DNA of 64,000 nt from Clostridium saccharoperbutylacetonicum N1-4(HMT) (GCF_000340885.1 NC_020291.1:1735001-1799000), one strand, 5' to 3'; numbered from the stretch's first letter, positions 44,564 to 55,245 are shown. The notes: generated by a model from the sequence alone, not told the origin. A program made the numbers and translations.

Positions 44564-44792
44564 TCTTTATCTGTGGATAATATATGAAAAGGACTATTAA
44601 AATGAGCTGTGTATAAGAAAATAATAAAAAACAAATCATATTCGCCTGCATAAAATGTTCTCATATGCAGTAATCACTTTGTTCTTGAAAAATATAGAAT
44701 AGAATATACATGTCACAAATGATATAATATATTTCGACATATGATTATAAATAAACGTTAAGATAAAATATTTAAATGAACGGAGATGTGTT

Positions 44793-45707
44793 ATGGAAAT
44801 TATTTCAACGATTGTAAGTCAAATTAGCATTATGTGTGTATTAATGATAATTGGGTTTATTGTATATCGTAAAAAATTAATTAATGATGAAGGCTCAAAA
44901 CAGCTTTCAAATTTGTTAGTATGGGTTATTAATCCTATGATTATGTTAACTCGTTATCAAATGAATTTTTCAATGGAGAAGTTAATTCAGCTTGGAATAT
45001 CATTTATAATTTCTTTAGCTGTAATGATAATAGGATTTCTAATAGGAAAAATTTTCTTTAAGAAGGAACAGAGAATTGATAAGTTTGCAATAGGTTTTGC
45101 AAATGCAGGCTTTATTGGTATTCCTTTAGTTACAAGTATTATAGGTTTAGATCAAGTCTTTTTCCTTTCAGCATATTTAGTTTGTTTTAATATTTTAAGT
45201 TATACATATGGAATTTACCTTGTATCAAATAACAAAAGTTTAGTTACCTTAAAAAGTATTGTGTTAAATCCAGGAATTCTTGCTGTAGTCATTGGATTGA
45301 TAATTTTTATTTCACCAATAAAGTTGCCTGATTTCTTATATAACTCTTTTAACTTAGTTGGACAAACTAATACCCCTATAGCTATGATTTTACTAGGTAC
45401 ATATATAGCAAAGAATAAGGTTATTACGTTATTTAATAATAAATATGCTTATTTTGTTTGCTTTATAAAATTAATTGTAATTCCAATGGTAATATTAATT
45501 TTATTTAAATTTCTTCCAGAAAATCTAGCAGAAATCAAAAAAGTTGTACTAATAGCAATGTCTACTCCAGTTGGTCTTACAGTACCAATGTTTTCACAAA
45601 TGTATGGTGGGGATTATGAATATGGAGCGAAGTTAGTAGGGTTAAGCACTTTATTATCATTAATTACAATTCCTATGATATTGTATTTAGCAAATATTAT
45701 TTGGTAA
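44793..45707 (+). CDS. AEC family transporter (auxin efflux carrier-type)
   Basis: 304 residues with about ten hydrophobic segments in two repeats, beginning IVSQISIMCVLMIIGFIVYR and ending with a second half of the same order (GQTNTPIAMILLGTYIA, PVGLTVPMFSQMYGGD). AEC/PF03547 proteins export or import small organic anions such as malate or amino acids; the substrate cannot be read here. GGAG precedes the ATG. It is a single-gene unit next to pectate lyases, which hints at but does not show a link with sugar-acid metabolism. Confidence 0.9.
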   Translation: MEIISTIVSQISIMCVLMIIGFIVYRKKLINDEGSKQLSNLLVWVINPMIMLTRYQMNFSMEKLIQLGISFIISLAVMIIGFLIGKIFFKKEQRIDKFAIGFANAGFIGIPLVTSIIGLDQVFFLSAYLVCFNILSYTYGIYLVSNNKSLVTLKSIVLNPGILAVVIGLIIFISPIKLPDFLYNSFNLVGQTNTPIAMILLGTYIAKNKVITLFNNKYAYFVCFIKLIVIPMVILILFKFLPENLAEIKKVVLIAMSTPVGLTVPMFSQMYGGDYEYGAKLVGLSTLLSLITIPMILYLANIIW

Positions 45708-46060
45708 ATGGAAGGTTGATTAATAATATTAACAGGTTAAGTCGAGAATTTAATGAAATAAAAACATAATAAAACAAGCACTAAAGGAAATTTTGATCGT
45801 GTACTAGGGATATAAAGTGAAATTATAAAAAACTATTGACTTTAGACTAAGTATATAGTTTATAATTATAGGTAATAAAATTAGTATAAATATTTTTGGC
45901 GAGGATGTCATAACTTTTTTGATGTCCTTGCTATTTTTTTGTAAAAGAAAATTATTGGGTATTAGAAACTTGAAAGAGCTATGAAATATATATTTTTTAA
46001 GTATTAATGAACAGTGTAAAAAATTAACAAAACATAAATTATTTAAAAGAGTGATGTAAG
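45708..46060 (+). promoter_or_regulatory. Leader region with promoter and terminator-like hairpin
   Basis: TTGACT (45836-45841) and TATAAT (45861-45866, 19-base spacing; TTTATA at 17) form a promoter after the AEC gene. About 30 bases later GGCGAGGATGTCA (45898-45910) pairs with TGATGTCCTTGCT (45920-45932), followed by seven T: a full intrinsic terminator. It lies 120 bases before the histidine kinase gene, so it is either an attenuator in that leader or ends a very short RNA. No known riboswitch is recognised. Confidence 0.5.
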
Positions 46061-47323
46061 ATGATAAGTAAAATTAAGATAACAGCAAAAACTAAACTTT
46101 GTTTGAGAAATACTATATTATTTTCTATTTTGATCAGTGTTTCTGCTCAAATATATATTTACCCATTTAGCAGTCGATTTGTTTTAGGCCTTGGGGTAGT
46201 TGCAATTGGTTTTGTGCTTGCAATTACAGAGCGTTCTTATCCATTAGTAATAGGAATAATCAGCGGGATTCTAACTACACTTATTCGAAGTTTTGGTTTA
46301 GCATGGGCTTCTTATAGCTATTCATTGGAAGTGGTAATACAATTTGCTCCAGCAGCTATATTTTATTTTGCTTATGGAATGTTAGGAACAATATTTCCGC
46401 TATATAAGCAGAATAAATCAATACTACGTTTATATTTTTCGTTATTAGGTTTTGATGTAATATGTAACCTTATAGAGATATCGGTTAGAAGCATGATTTC
46501 CTTAGATGCTATTAAGATAATAGTATTTACTGCAATTATACGTGCTTTTGTACAATGTATGATTTTTTTAATATACAATTATCAAAAGTTATATATTAAA
46601 AAATCAGAACACCAGAAACGTTACGCGGAATTAAATTTAATGGTTTCAAAGATATATGCAGAAGCATTTTATTTACAAAAATCTACTAATGACTTAAATA
46701 ATGTTATGAAGGAAGCTTATAATTTGTATGAAATGACTAAAGGTGAAGCACAAGTTTCAACTAAAGCTTTATCTATAGCGCAAAATGCTCATGAAATTAG
46801 AAAAAATAATGATCGCGTGCTTAAAGGTATTAATGCATTGGTGGAGAACGTTGAGAAAACTGAATATATGTCAGTCTCAGAAATTTTCTCCATAATATCG
46901 GATAACACTAAAAGACAAATAGAAAGTATAAATCCTAATATTTTCATAGAATTCAAATTAGAAAAAGATATCTATATAAGAAGGTATTATGATGTATTTG
47001 CAATCTTGAATAATTTGATTATTAATGCAATTGAAGCATGTGATGATAAGAGTACGATTAGTGTAATCGGTGAAATATCAGAAAAAGAACTTGCACTTAT
47101 AGTTTGTGATAATGGGACAGGCATTGAGGAAGATGTATTACCATATATTTTTAATATTGGATTTTCCACTAAATTTAATCAGGATACTGGAGCTATGTCT
47201 ACAGGAATAGGACTGTGTCATGTAAAAAATCTCATTGATGATTTAGGTGGTTCAATAGAAGTAAAAAGTCAGGTTAGTATGGGAACAAAGTTTATTGTTA
47301 AGATACCAATTGTAAAGTTGTAG
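46061..47323 (+). CDS. GlnK/YcbA-like GHKL sensor histidine kinase
   Basis: 420 residues. About six membrane segments in residues 15-180 (FSILISVSAQIYIYPF, LGVVAIGFVLAITE, AIFYFAYGMLGTIFP), then a helical linker and a GHKL ATPase domain with N box NNLIINAIEACDD, G1 CDNGTGIEEDVLPYIFNIGF and G2 STGIGLCHVKNLIDDLGG. A canonical His-box is weak (NAHEIRKNND near 245). It pairs with the GlnL/YcbB-type regulator downstream. In Bacillus this pair senses glutamine and controls glutaminase and a glutamine transporter, which fits the amino-acid ABC genes further on. Confidence 0.85.
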   Translation: MISKIKITAKTKLCLRNTILFSILISVSAQIYIYPFSSRFVLGLGVVAIGFVLAITERSYPLVIGIISGILTTLIRSFGLAWASYSYSLEVVIQFAPAAIFYFAYGMLGTIFPLYKQNKSILRLYFSLLGFDVICNLIEISVRSMISLDAIKIIVFTAIIRAFVQCMIFLIYNYQKLYIKKSEHQKRYAELNLMVSKIYAEAFYLQKSTNDLNNVMKEAYNLYEMTKGEAQVSTKALSIAQNAHEIRKNNDRVLKGINALVENVEKTEYMSVSEIFSIISDNTKRQIESINPNIFIEFKLEKDIYIRRYYDVFAILNNLIINAIEACDDKSTISVIGEISEKELALIVCDNGTGIEEDVLPYIFNIGFSTKFNQDTGAMSTGIGLCHVKNLIDDLGGSIEVKSQVSMGTKFIVKIPIVKL

Positions 47324-47479
47324 GTGATAAGAAACTAGTTGAGAAAGAAATCCTTTTAGGAATTGTTATAATATATATTTTATGAAAAGTCGAGGGCTTT
47401 TCAGTATGAATTATGAAGTGTAAATATAAATTGCTACATTGATTATACAATGTGCAATATTTAATAGGGGGAGCTGTTT

Positions 47480-48367
47480 ATGGAAACAACATTTATAGTT
47501 ATTGATGATGATATAGCAATATGTAAGATTTTAGAGCAAACTATTAAGAAAAATCAATTAGGCAGGGTATTATCAATATTGACAACAGGAAAAAATGCAA
47601 AGGATGTTATTTTAAAAATTAATCCTGATATTGTACTAATTGATTTATTATTACCAGAAGTTGATGGTATTGAAATTGTAAAGAATATTATTTGGAGTGG
47701 ATATAAGGGGAAAGTTATAATGATATCTCAAGTTGAAGAGGGAGAAATGATTTCAAATGCATATAAGAGCGGGATACTTTTTTATATAAATAAACCTATA
47801 AATATGATTGAAACAATAAGTGTAATTACTAATGTGAAAAAGCAAGTTGAATTAGAAAAGTCCATTTCTATGATTAAGAGTGTAGTTTTCCAAGAAAATA
47901 TTGAAAAAAATCAAAGTGCAAAAAAGGAATCAGAAGATTCATTAGAAGATAAATTAATGAGTATTTTTTCAGATATAAATATTGTAGGCACTGCAGGAGT
48001 AGATGAACTTAAGCTTGTTATATTGAATATAGTGAGTAAAAAACAAGTTAGTCCATCAAAGCCTTACCAACTTAAAGGAGTATATATGGACGTTGCAAGA
48101 GAGCTATATGGGGATATGTTAGCTTCTATTAATTGCAAATCTATGGAGCAGCGTATTAGAAGAACTATTACTAAGGCAATGACTTCATTAGCCAGTTTTG
48201 GAATTGAAAATGAAGAGAACAGTTTATATAAAGAATATGCATACTCCCTATTTGATATTAAGCAGGTGAAGCAAGAAATTAAACATTTGAAACATCCATC
48301 TTTTATTCAAGGAAAAATTAATACCAAAAAGTTTATAGAAGGAATATTGATTAAGATATTAAATTAA
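47480..48367 (+). CDS. GlnL/YcbB-like response regulator
   Basis: 295 residues. The receiver domain (1-125) has DDD near the start and IVLIDLLLPEVDG with the phospho-Asp and KP (NKPINM). The C-terminal YcbB-type DNA-binding domain (about 155-295) includes KGVYMDVARELYGD, SMEQRIRRTITKAMTSLASF and a final HPSFIQGKINTKKFIEG. This output domain is specific to the GlnL/YcbB group. GGGGGAG precedes the ATG. Likely targets are the amino-acid transporter genes at 50459-53388. Confidence 0.88.
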   Translation: METTFIVIDDDIAICKILEQTIKKNQLGRVLSILTTGKNAKDVILKINPDIVLIDLLLPEVDGIEIVKNIIWSGYKGKVIMISQVEEGEMISNAYKSGILFYINKPINMIETISVITNVKKQVELEKSISMIKSVVFQENIEKNQSAKKESEDSLEDKLMSIFSDINIVGTAGVDELKLVILNIVSKKQVSPSKPYQLKGVYMDVARELYGDMLASINCKSMEQRIRRTITKAMTSLASFGIENEENSLYKEYAYSLFDIKQVKQEIKHLKHPSFIQGKINTKKFIEGILIKILN

Positions 48368-48471
48368 AACATATTTAAAAACTACAGAAAACTACAGAAA
48401 ACACAAAATGATAAATCTCATTGACTTAAATACTTTTGAAATATATAATCTTATTCAAGATAAGTAGAAGC

Positions 48472-48507
48472 AAAGGAGCTTTGGTGTACATGCCAAGGCT
48501 CCTTTTT
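48472..48507 (+). terminator. Terminator of the two-component operon
   Basis: AAAGGAGCTTTGG (48472-48484) pairs with CCAAGGCTCCTTT (48493-48505) around an 8-base loop, then T-rich. Confidence 0.85.
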
Positions 48508-48622
48508 GGTTATATAGAAAAAATATGATTTTAGAAATTTGAAAGGCTTATGAATTCAAATGTGGTGCAGCCACGTTGTTGAAGAAACCTATAAAAATTA
48601 TCATTGGAATGGAGAAAGAACT

Positions 48623-50302
48623 ATGGAAGAGAATAGCAGAGGAAAAGAAAAAGTAAGCTTAAATACTGCACAGCTATTAGTCAAATGTTTAGAAGAAGAA
48701 GGCGTTAAATATATTTTTGGTATCCCAGGTGAGGAAAATCTGGAAGTCATGAATGCAATTAATGATTCATCTATTAAATTCATTACAACTAGGCATGAAC
48801 AGGGTGCAGCATTTATGGCAGATATATATGGCAGGCTAACAGGAAAAGCAGGAGTATGCTTAGCTACTTTAGGGCCAGGGGCAACTAATTTGGTTACTGG
48901 GGTTGCAGATGCTCATAGTGATGGAGCGCCACTTGTTGCAATTACTGGTCAGGTTGGAACTGAAAGGATGCACATTACTTCACACCAATTCTTAGATTTA
49001 TGTAAGATGTTTGAACCAATTACAAAGAGAACAAAGATGATAGTTCGACCTAATACAGTAAATGAAATTGTAAGAATTGCTTTTAAATATGCAGAAAGTG
49101 AAAAGCCAGGTGCATGTCATATAGATTTACCTGTTAATATAGCTAAGATGCCAGTTGAAGAGTGTGAAAAGCCATTAATAAAAAAAATACCACCAAAGGA
49201 ACTAGCGGAACTTGATACTATTGAAGAAGCTGCTGCTGCAATATTTAAAGCAAAGAATCCTATAATATTGGCTGGAAGCAGTGCAGTTAGAGGACAAGCT
49301 AGTGAAGCATTAACTAAATTTGCAACAGATTTAAAGATTCCCGTTGTCATGACGATGATGTCAAAAGGAATTATCCCTTGTGATAATCCTTATTCTATAG
49401 CAACTATCGGTATTCCGCAAAAGGATTATGTAAATAAATTAATTGAGAAGGCAGACATGGTGATAGCAGTTGGATACGATATTGTTGAATATGCACCGTC
49501 AAAGTGGAATCCTAAAGGGGATATAGAAATCATACACATTGACACAAGGTCAGCACACATTAATAAATTGTATCAAACAAAAGTAGAAGTAATTGGTGAT
49601 ATTTCAGATTCACTTTTGAAGGTTGCAAGAAGAACTTCTAGAAAAGATGAGCCTAAATATGCTTTAGACATTAAGGAAAAACTTGAAATGGAAAATGAAA
49701 GCTATTCAAAGGACATGTCATTTCCTATGAAGCCACAAAAAATATTGGCAGATGTAAGAACAGTTATGGGAGCAGAGGATATTGTAGTTTCAGATGTAGG
49801 GGCACATAAAATGTGGATAGCACGACATTACAACTGTTATAAACCAAATACTTGCATAATATCTAATGGGTTTGCAACTATGGGAATTGGGGTACCAGGT
49901 GCAGTTGCAGCAAAATTAATAAATCCAGATAAGAAGGTGCTTGCAATTACTGGGGATGGAGGCTTTATGATGAATTCTCAAGAAATTGAAACAGCTATTC
50001 GTATAGGAACTCCATTTGTAACTCTAATCTTTAATGATAGCAACTATGGACTTATAAAATGGAAGCAACTTGAACAATATGGTAAGAGCTGCTATGTGGA
50101 TTTCACTAATCCGGATTTTGTGAAATTAGCAGAAGGTATGAATGCTAAGGGATATCGTATTGAAAAGGCTGAAGATTTAATACCAACACTAGAAGAGGCA
50201 TTTAAGCAAACTGTTCCAGTTATTATTGATTGTCCAGTTGATTATGGTGAAAACATACGATTAACTGAACGCTTAAAAGAAATTTATGCTAGTGATAATT
50301 AA
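48623..50302 (+). CDS. alsS: Acetolactate synthase, AlsS/IlvB-type large subunit
   Basis: 559 residues from ATG 48623, with GGAGAAAG about 5 bases upstream; the in-frame ATG 48560 has no such site and adds 21 unlike residues. Thiamine-diphosphate enzyme: catalytic Glu in TTRHEQGAAFMAD, FGIPGEENLEV, central domain, and TPP-binding GDGGFMMNSQE...NDSNYGLIKWKQ. It condenses two pyruvates to acetolactate. No small regulatory subunit gene follows and the sequence resembles catabolic AlsS (acetoin branch) in its KQLEQYGKSCYVDFTNPDF tail; a biosynthetic role is not excluded. Confidence 0.9.
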   Translation: MEENSRGKEKVSLNTAQLLVKCLEEEGVKYIFGIPGEENLEVMNAINDSSIKFITTRHEQGAAFMADIYGRLTGKAGVCLATLGPGATNLVTGVADAHSDGAPLVAITGQVGTERMHITSHQFLDLCKMFEPITKRTKMIVRPNTVNEIVRIAFKYAESEKPGACHIDLPVNIAKMPVEECEKPLIKKIPPKELAELDTIEEAAAAIFKAKNPIILAGSSAVRGQASEALTKFATDLKIPVVMTMMSKGIIPCDNPYSIATIGIPQKDYVNKLIEKADMVIAVGYDIVEYAPSKWNPKGDIEIIHIDTRSAHINKLYQTKVEVIGDISDSLLKVARRTSRKDEPKYALDIKEKLEMENESYSKDMSFPMKPQKILADVRTVMGAEDIVVSDVGAHKMWIARHYNCYKPNTCIISNGFATMGIGVPGAVAAKLINPDKKVLAITGDGGFMMNSQEIETAIRIGTPFVTLIFNDSNYGLIKWKQLEQYGKSCYVDFTNPDFVKLAEGMNAKGYRIEKAEDLIPTLEEAFKQTVPVIIDCPVDYGENIRLTERLKEIYASDN

Positions 50303-50458
50303 AAGATAATAAAGTAAAGAATGTTTAATTTAATAAGAGTGTAAGTGAATTTTGAAGATGTGGGGATAAAGATTTGCATATGCGATTGTATAATAATGTT
50401 TAATTTTAAAATTATGATAGTGTAAAGTGAGCTATGAAAAAAATCAAGGGGGCAAGAA

Positions 50459-51181
50459 ATGATTAAATTAGATAATATAGTTAAAAATTTTGGGGATGTT
50501 CATGTATTGAAGAATGTTAGTTTAACAGTGGAGGAAGGGGAAAAACTGGTTGTTATAGGGCCAAGTGGATCTGGTAAATCAACACTCATAAGATGTATGA
50601 ACTATTTAGAAGAACCTACATCAGGAAAAGTTACTGTAGATGAGTGTGATTTAAGCTTAAAGAAAGAATTGGCTAAGGTGAGGCAATCAACTGCAATGGT
50701 TTTTCAACAATTTAATTTATATCCACACATGACAGTATTAGAGAATCTAACACTGGCACCAATAAAACTTCAAAATGTGAGTAAGAAGGATGCAGAAGAA
50801 TCTGGATTGAAGTATTTAGAAAAAGTAGGACTAGAGGAAAAGGCAAATGCCTATCCAAGTCAATTATCAGGAGGTCAGCAGCAAAGGGTAGCAATAGCAA
50901 GAGCACTTAATATGCATCCAAAGATAATGTTATTTGATGAGCCTACATCAGCATTAGATCCAGAAATGATTCAAGAAGTCTTGGATGTTTTAGTGGGATT
51001 ATCAAAGGAAAATATAACAATGGTGGTTGTAACTCATGAAATGGGATTTGCAAAGCAAGTAGCAGATAGAATTGTGTTTATGGATGGAGGTCAAATAATA
51101 GAAGAAGGAACTCCAGATGAATTTTTTTCAAATCCAAAGAATGAAAGAGCAAGAAGTTTTTTAAACAAAGTAATAAGATAA
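50459..51181 (+). CDS. glnQ: Polar amino-acid ABC transporter ATPase
   Basis: 240 residues. Walker [11 protein letters not shown]-loop [14 protein letters not shown], signature [15 protein letters not shown], Walker [16 protein letters not shown], switch VTHEMGFA. The sequence is typical of GlnQ/HisP-type importers. AAGGGGGC precedes the ATG. It is the first gene of a four-gene importer operon (ATPase, binding protein, two permeases). Glutamine as substrate is inferred from the GlnK/GlnL-like pair upstream. Confidence 0.93.
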   Translation: MIKLDNIVKNFGDVHVLKNVSLTVEEGEKLVVIGPSGSGKSTLIRCMNYLEEPTSGKVTVDECDLSLKKELAKVRQSTAMVFQQFNLYPHMTVLENLTLAPIKLQNVSKKDAEESGLKYLEKVGLEEKANAYPSQLSGGQQQRVAIARALNMHPKIMLFDEPTSALDPEMIQEVLDVLVGLSKENITMVVVTHEMGFAKQVADRIVFMDGGQIIEEGTPDEFFSNPKNERARSFLNKVIR

Positions 51182-51209
51182 ATAATATTATAAAAAAGGG
51201 GAGCTATAT

Positions 51210-52025
51210 ATGAAATTGAAAAAGGTATTTTTAGCATTAGGATTAGGAATGTGTATTATGATGTCAGGCTGCAGCTCAGCACAAACAGCAAGCAGTTCAG
51301 GGGGAAGTAGCTCTGAAGCAAAAGAGATACAAGCAATAAAAGATAGAGGGGTACTTAAAGTTGGGGTAAAAGTCGACGTACCTAAATATGGATATAAAAA
51401 TCCTCAAAGTGGGCAAATTGAAGGTTTTGAAATTGATTTGTCAAAAGCAGTAGCAAAGAAATTATTAGGTGATGAAAACAAAGTTGAATTTCAAGGGGTT
51501 ACAGCTAAGACAAGAGGTCCACTTCTTGATAATGGCGAAGTAGATATGGTTGCAGCGACATTTACTATTACAGATGAAAGAAAGAAAAGTTATAATTTCT
51601 CAGACTCTTATATAAAAGATGGAGTTGGATTACTTGTTAAAAAGAGTCTTGGAGCAAAATCATTAAAAGATTTAAATGGAAAAACTATAGGTGTGGCTCA
51701 AAGCTCTACAACTAAAGCGGCTCTAGAAGATGAAGCAAAGAAGCAAGGCATCACCCTTAAATATTCTGAACTTGGTGGCTATCCAGAACTTAAGGCAGCA
51801 TTAGATTCAGGAAGAATTGATTGTTCTGCAGTTGATGCATCTATTTTAAATGGGTATGTAGATGATTCAACAGTGATTTTAGATGATAGATATAATCCTC
51901 AAGAATATGGTATTGCAAGTAAAAAAGATAATACTGAACTTGCTAAAGTTATAAATGGCGTAGTAAATGATATGAAATCTTCTGGTGAAATGGATAAATT
52001 AATTGCAAAGTGGGAAATTAAGTAA
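51210..52025 (+). CDS. Amino-acid-binding lipoprotein of the ABC importer
   Basis: 271 residues. A lipoprotein signal peptide ends in the lipobox MMSG-C (C21), followed by a Ser-rich spacer and a family-3 solute-binding domain (GVLKVGVKVDVPKYGYKNP, GFEIDLSKAVAKKLLG, VDMVAATFTITDERKKSYNFSD split by the usual bend, LNGKTIGVAQSSTTK). It would capture a polar amino acid outside the membrane and hand it to the two permeases. Its stop overlaps the next ATG by one base. Confidence 0.93.
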   Translation: MKLKKVFLALGLGMCIMMSGCSSAQTASSSGGSSSEAKEIQAIKDRGVLKVGVKVDVPKYGYKNPQSGQIEGFEIDLSKAVAKKLLGDENKVEFQGVTAKTRGPLLDNGEVDMVAATFTITDERKKSYNFSDSYIKDGVGLLVKKSLGAKSLKDLNGKTIGVAQSSTTKAALEDEAKKQGITLKYSELGGYPELKAALDSGRIDCSAVDASILNGYVDDSTVILDDRYNPQEYGIASKKDNTELAKVINGVVNDMKSSGEMDKLIAKWEIK

Positions 52026-52753
52026 TGAATGGACCTTTTTCGTTATTTAAATGGGAAGCACTTTTTAAAGACTTTAGCATATTCATTGAGGGATTTATAA
52101 CAACACTTGAAGTATCAATATTAGGGCTTATGCTGGCCCTAATACTTGGAGTCATTTTTGGAATGCTATCTACAAGTAAAATCAAATTTTTTAAAATTAT
52201 AAGTAGAATATATGTTGAGATAATTCAAAATACGCCCCTTGTAATTCAAGTATTCTTCTTATTTAATGGTTTGCCATATGTAAAAATAGTATTGCCAGTG
52301 TTCCTTATAGGAGTACTTGGAGTAGGGGTATATCATGGAGCATATATATCTGAGGTTGTAAGAACTGGTATAATATCAATACCAAAGGGACAGTTTGAGG
52401 CTGCAAAATCACAAGGTTTTTCACACATTCAAACAATGAGATATATAATATTACCACAGACAGTAAAGATAATAATACCGCCACTTGCAAATCAGTTAGT
52501 AAATCTAATAAAGAATACATCTATATTAGCAATGATTGCAGGAGGAGACTTAATGTATACAGCTGATTCATGGTCAAGTTCAAATATGTACTATGGACCA
52601 GCATATGTGATAACAGGTGTACTTTATTTTATATTGTGTTATCCACTTGCAATGTTTTCAAGGAAACTTGAGCTAAGGGAAAAAAAGAAATCGTCAATTA
52701 ATATTGAAAAATCTATGGCTGCACAAACTATTGCAGCGGAAGGAGGGCTATAA
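52025..52753 (+). CDS. Amino-acid ABC transporter permease 1
   Basis: 242 residues with four to five membrane segments and the EAA loop GQFEAAKSQGFSHIQTMRYIILPQ that docks the ATPase. The C-terminal tail is charged and cytoplasmic. TAATG overlap with the binding-protein gene indicates coupling. Confidence 0.92.
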   Translation: MNGPFSLFKWEALFKDFSIFIEGFITTLEVSILGLMLALILGVIFGMLSTSKIKFFKIISRIYVEIIQNTPLVIQVFFLFNGLPYVKIVLPVFLIGVLGVGVYHGAYISEVVRTGIISIPKGQFEAAKSQGFSHIQTMRYIILPQTVKIIIPPLANQLVNLIKNTSILAMIAGGDLMYTADSWSSSNMYYGPAYVITGVLYFILCYPLAMFSRKLELREKKKSSINIEKSMAAQTIAAEGGL

Positions 52754-52755
52754 TT

Positions 52756-53388
52756 ATGTCAACAGTATTTAATCAAACTAATTTGATGTTTTTAATGCAA
52801 GGAATAAAATTGACATTAACTATAGCCCTAGTATCAATTATCCTTAGTATGTTTTTTGGAACTATTCTTGCCGTCTTAAGAAATTTTTCAAAAGGAATCT
52901 TAGGAAGATTTGCAGCTGTATATATAGAAATTTTTAGAAATACTCCATTACTATTATGGATATTATCTATTAGATTTTTAGTTCCAATAAAACCTATGTA
53001 TTCAGGAATTCTATCATTTACACTATTTACTTCAGCAGTTATGGCAGAAATATTTAGAGGTGGGATGAATTCTGTAAGTAAGGGGCAATATGAAGCGGCT
53101 TATTCACAAGGTTTTTCGAAATTCCAAGCATTAAGATATATTATTTTGCCTCAAAGTTTTAGACGCTGTATTCCCACATTTTTATCACAGGCAGTTACTG
53201 TAATAAAAGATACATCCTTTTTATGGGCAGTTGGAATAGAGGAATTTACAGGAAAAGGTATGATTCTCATGGGAAGTTTTGTCTCATCATCCCAAATATT
53301 TTTATTGTTTGGAGCTATAGCAGGAACTTACTTTATAATTAACTTTGCTATATCATGTGGTGTTAGAAATATTAGAACTGAATATTAA
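52756..53388 (+). CDS. Amino-acid ABC transporter permease 2
   Basis: 210 residues, paralogous to permease 1, with EAA loop GQYEAAYSQGFSKFQALRYI and membrane segments such as LMQGIKLTLTIALVSIILSM. Two bases separate it from permease 1; the two form the heterodimeric channel. A strong terminator follows. Confidence 0.92.
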   Translation: MSTVFNQTNLMFLMQGIKLTLTIALVSIILSMFFGTILAVLRNFSKGILGRFAAVYIEIFRNTPLLLWILSIRFLVPIKPMYSGILSFTLFTSAVMAEIFRGGMNSVSKGQYEAAYSQGFSKFQALRYIILPQSFRRCIPTFLSQAVTVIKDTSFLWAVGIEEFTGKGMILMGSFVSSSQIFLLFGAIAGTYFIINFAISCGVRNIRTEY

Positions 53389-53405
53389 TAATATAAAATT
53401 CTATT

Positions 53406-53443
53406 AGAGCAGGTTTGTTATTAACCTGCTCTGTAAATTTTTC
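53406..53443 (+). terminator. Terminator of the ABC importer operon
   Basis: AGAGCAGGTT (53406-53415) pairs with AACCTGCTCT (53423-53432) around a 7-base loop, then GTAAATTTTT. Confidence 0.85.
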
Positions 53444-53529
53444 ACTTATAGTGAAGTTTTTTCTTATATTTACGAATATAAAGAAGTAGATAATATAATT
53501 TATAAAACACAGAACGGAGGAATTTATTT

Positions 53530-55245
53530 ATGAAGATAAATTCAAAAACATTGAGAAATGTTAAAATAACTAAAACCATAATATTAATATGGTTCTTGTC
53601 GCTTATAGGAACAGTTGCTATTGGAGGGGTAGGTTACTTTAGCACTAATAAGATGTATAATTTAACAAATCAAATTAATAGTGATGTCATTCCTAAACTG
53701 AGGGATTGGGGAGACGTTAATGGATATATGGGCGTTTTACGGAACACGTTAACAAAAATAATTGATAGGGATTTTGATCCTGCAAATGAAAAATCAATGC
53801 TAGAACTTCATGATAATATAACTACTATAATTGAGCAAGAAACAGTTGCATGTAAAGATGATGAAAATGAAGCAAAGCTGGTTAATGATGCTAAAACAGC
53901 ATTTGAACACTATTATTCCTTTATACCTAATATTATAGAACAAAGAAAACAAGGACTAACACCAGATAAACAAATAACTAATGTAGACATGGGAAAATAC
54001 GGATCAGATTTGGCTAAAAATATTACTGATCTTGTAGATTATCAAAAGAATGCTGCTAATATAAAAAATGATGAAGCAAGAAAGCTTTACCACAATAATA
54101 TGATTATATTTGGCATTATATTTGGATTATCTTTATTGATATTATCAATAATTTCATTGATAGTGGCTGTAGCTATAAAAAATCTTATAGGAGAATTTAC
54201 AGCTAAATTAAAAACTTTATCAGAAGGTGATTTCACCATTGAAATTGATACAAGCTTGAAAAACGAGTTTGGTGTTATGAATGCAGCCTTGAAAAAAACT
54301 ATTGATTCAATTGCAAATATCTTAAAAAATATTGAATCAGATTCAGGATTGATATCTGAACAAGCTAGTTCTCTGTCTAATCTATCTGAGGAAATGAATA
54401 ATTCAACAAAAGAAATATCAAATGCAATAGAGGCTGTTGCTCAAGGTTCTTGTAATCAAGCAGCAGAACTTTCAACTATGAATAGCTCTTTAAATTCTTT
54501 TGGAGTAACACTAGATGATGTTGCAACGACTATAAGTGGTGTAGATAGTAGTACTAAGGAAATAAGTGCTAAAGCTCAAAATAGTAATAAGGAATTAACA
54601 CAGTTAATAAGTTCAATAGGAGATATATCAAATTCCTTTAATGAAGTAACTTCAAAAATATCAAATTTAACTAATAGCGTTAAAGCTATAACTGAAATTA
54701 CAGTTTTATTGAATGATATAGCTGAACAAACAAGCCTTTTAGCTTTGAATGCAGCAATTGAAGCAGCAAGAGCTGGAGAAGCAGGAAAAGGATTTTCTGT
54801 TGTTGCTGAGGAAATAAGAGATTTAGCTGAGCAATCAAAGAATTCTTCGAGTGATATTAATGAATTAATAAGTTCTATAGAAAATGAAACCAATGTAGTA
54901 ACAAAAACTACTACTGATGCAAATGAAGCTCTTTCAAAGCAGATTTCTATTATAGATATATCAATAAATTCGTTTAAAGATATTATTGTTTCAATAGAAG
55001 CTATTATACCTAAGGTTAGTGAAATTAATAATTCTATATTAGAAGTAAATAAGAGTAAGAATAATATTATTTCTGTTGCAGAAAATACTTCAGTTGTTGC
55101 AGAAGAAAATTCTGCCTCAGCAGAAGAAATTTCAGCTACAACTCAAAATATGATAACTTCTTCAGATAAAGTAGAAGGAACCTCTAAGTTATTAAAAGAA
55201 AAGACAGCTTCAATGATAAATCAAATTGAAAAATTTACTCTATAA
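53530..55245 (+). CDS. Methyl-accepting chemotaxis protein
   Basis: 571 residues. Membrane segment 1 at about 15-37, a four-helix-bundle extracellular sensor (about 38-190; [20 protein letters not shown]), membrane segment 2 at about 193-217 ([20 protein letters not shown]), HAMP ([19 protein letters not shown]), then a long signalling coiled coil with the tip [40 protein letters not shown]. The ligand is not evident. GGAGG precedes the ATG; single gene. Confidence 0.93.
   Translation: MKINSKTLRNVKITKTIILIWFLSLIGTVAIGGVGYFSTNKMYNLTNQINSDVIPKLRDWGDVNGYMGVLRNTLTKIIDRDFDPANEKSMLELHDNITTIIEQETVACKDDENEAKLVNDAKTAFEHYYSFIPNIIEQRKQGLTPDKQITNVDMGKYGSDLAKNITDLVDYQKNAANIKNDEARKLYHNNMIIFGIIFGLSLLILSIISLIVAVAIKNLIGEFTAKLKTLSEGDFTIEIDTSLKNEFGVMNAALKKTIDSIANILKNIESDSGLISEQASSLSNLSEEMNNSTKEISNAIEAVAQGSCNQAAELSTMNSSLNSFGVTLDDVATTISGVDSSTKEISAKAQNSNKELTQLISSIGDISNSFNEVTSKISNLTNSVKAITEITVLLNDIAEQTSLLALNAAIEAARAGEAGKGFSVVAEEIRDLAEQSKNSSSDINELISSIENETNVVTKTTTDANEALSKQISIIDISINSFKDIIVSIEAIIPKVSEINNSILEVNKSKNNIISVAENTSVVAEENSASAEEISATTQNMITSSDKVEGTSKLLKEKTASMINQIEKFTL

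Noticed and set aside
48508..48622. T-box or other riboswitch before acetolactate synthase
   Set aside because: No T-box sequence (AGGGTGGnACCGCG-type) or specifier stem is present; only the upstream operon terminator is seen.
54576..54893. 105-codon open frame on the minus strand
   Set aside because: Antisense to the highly conserved signalling tip of the chemoreceptor.
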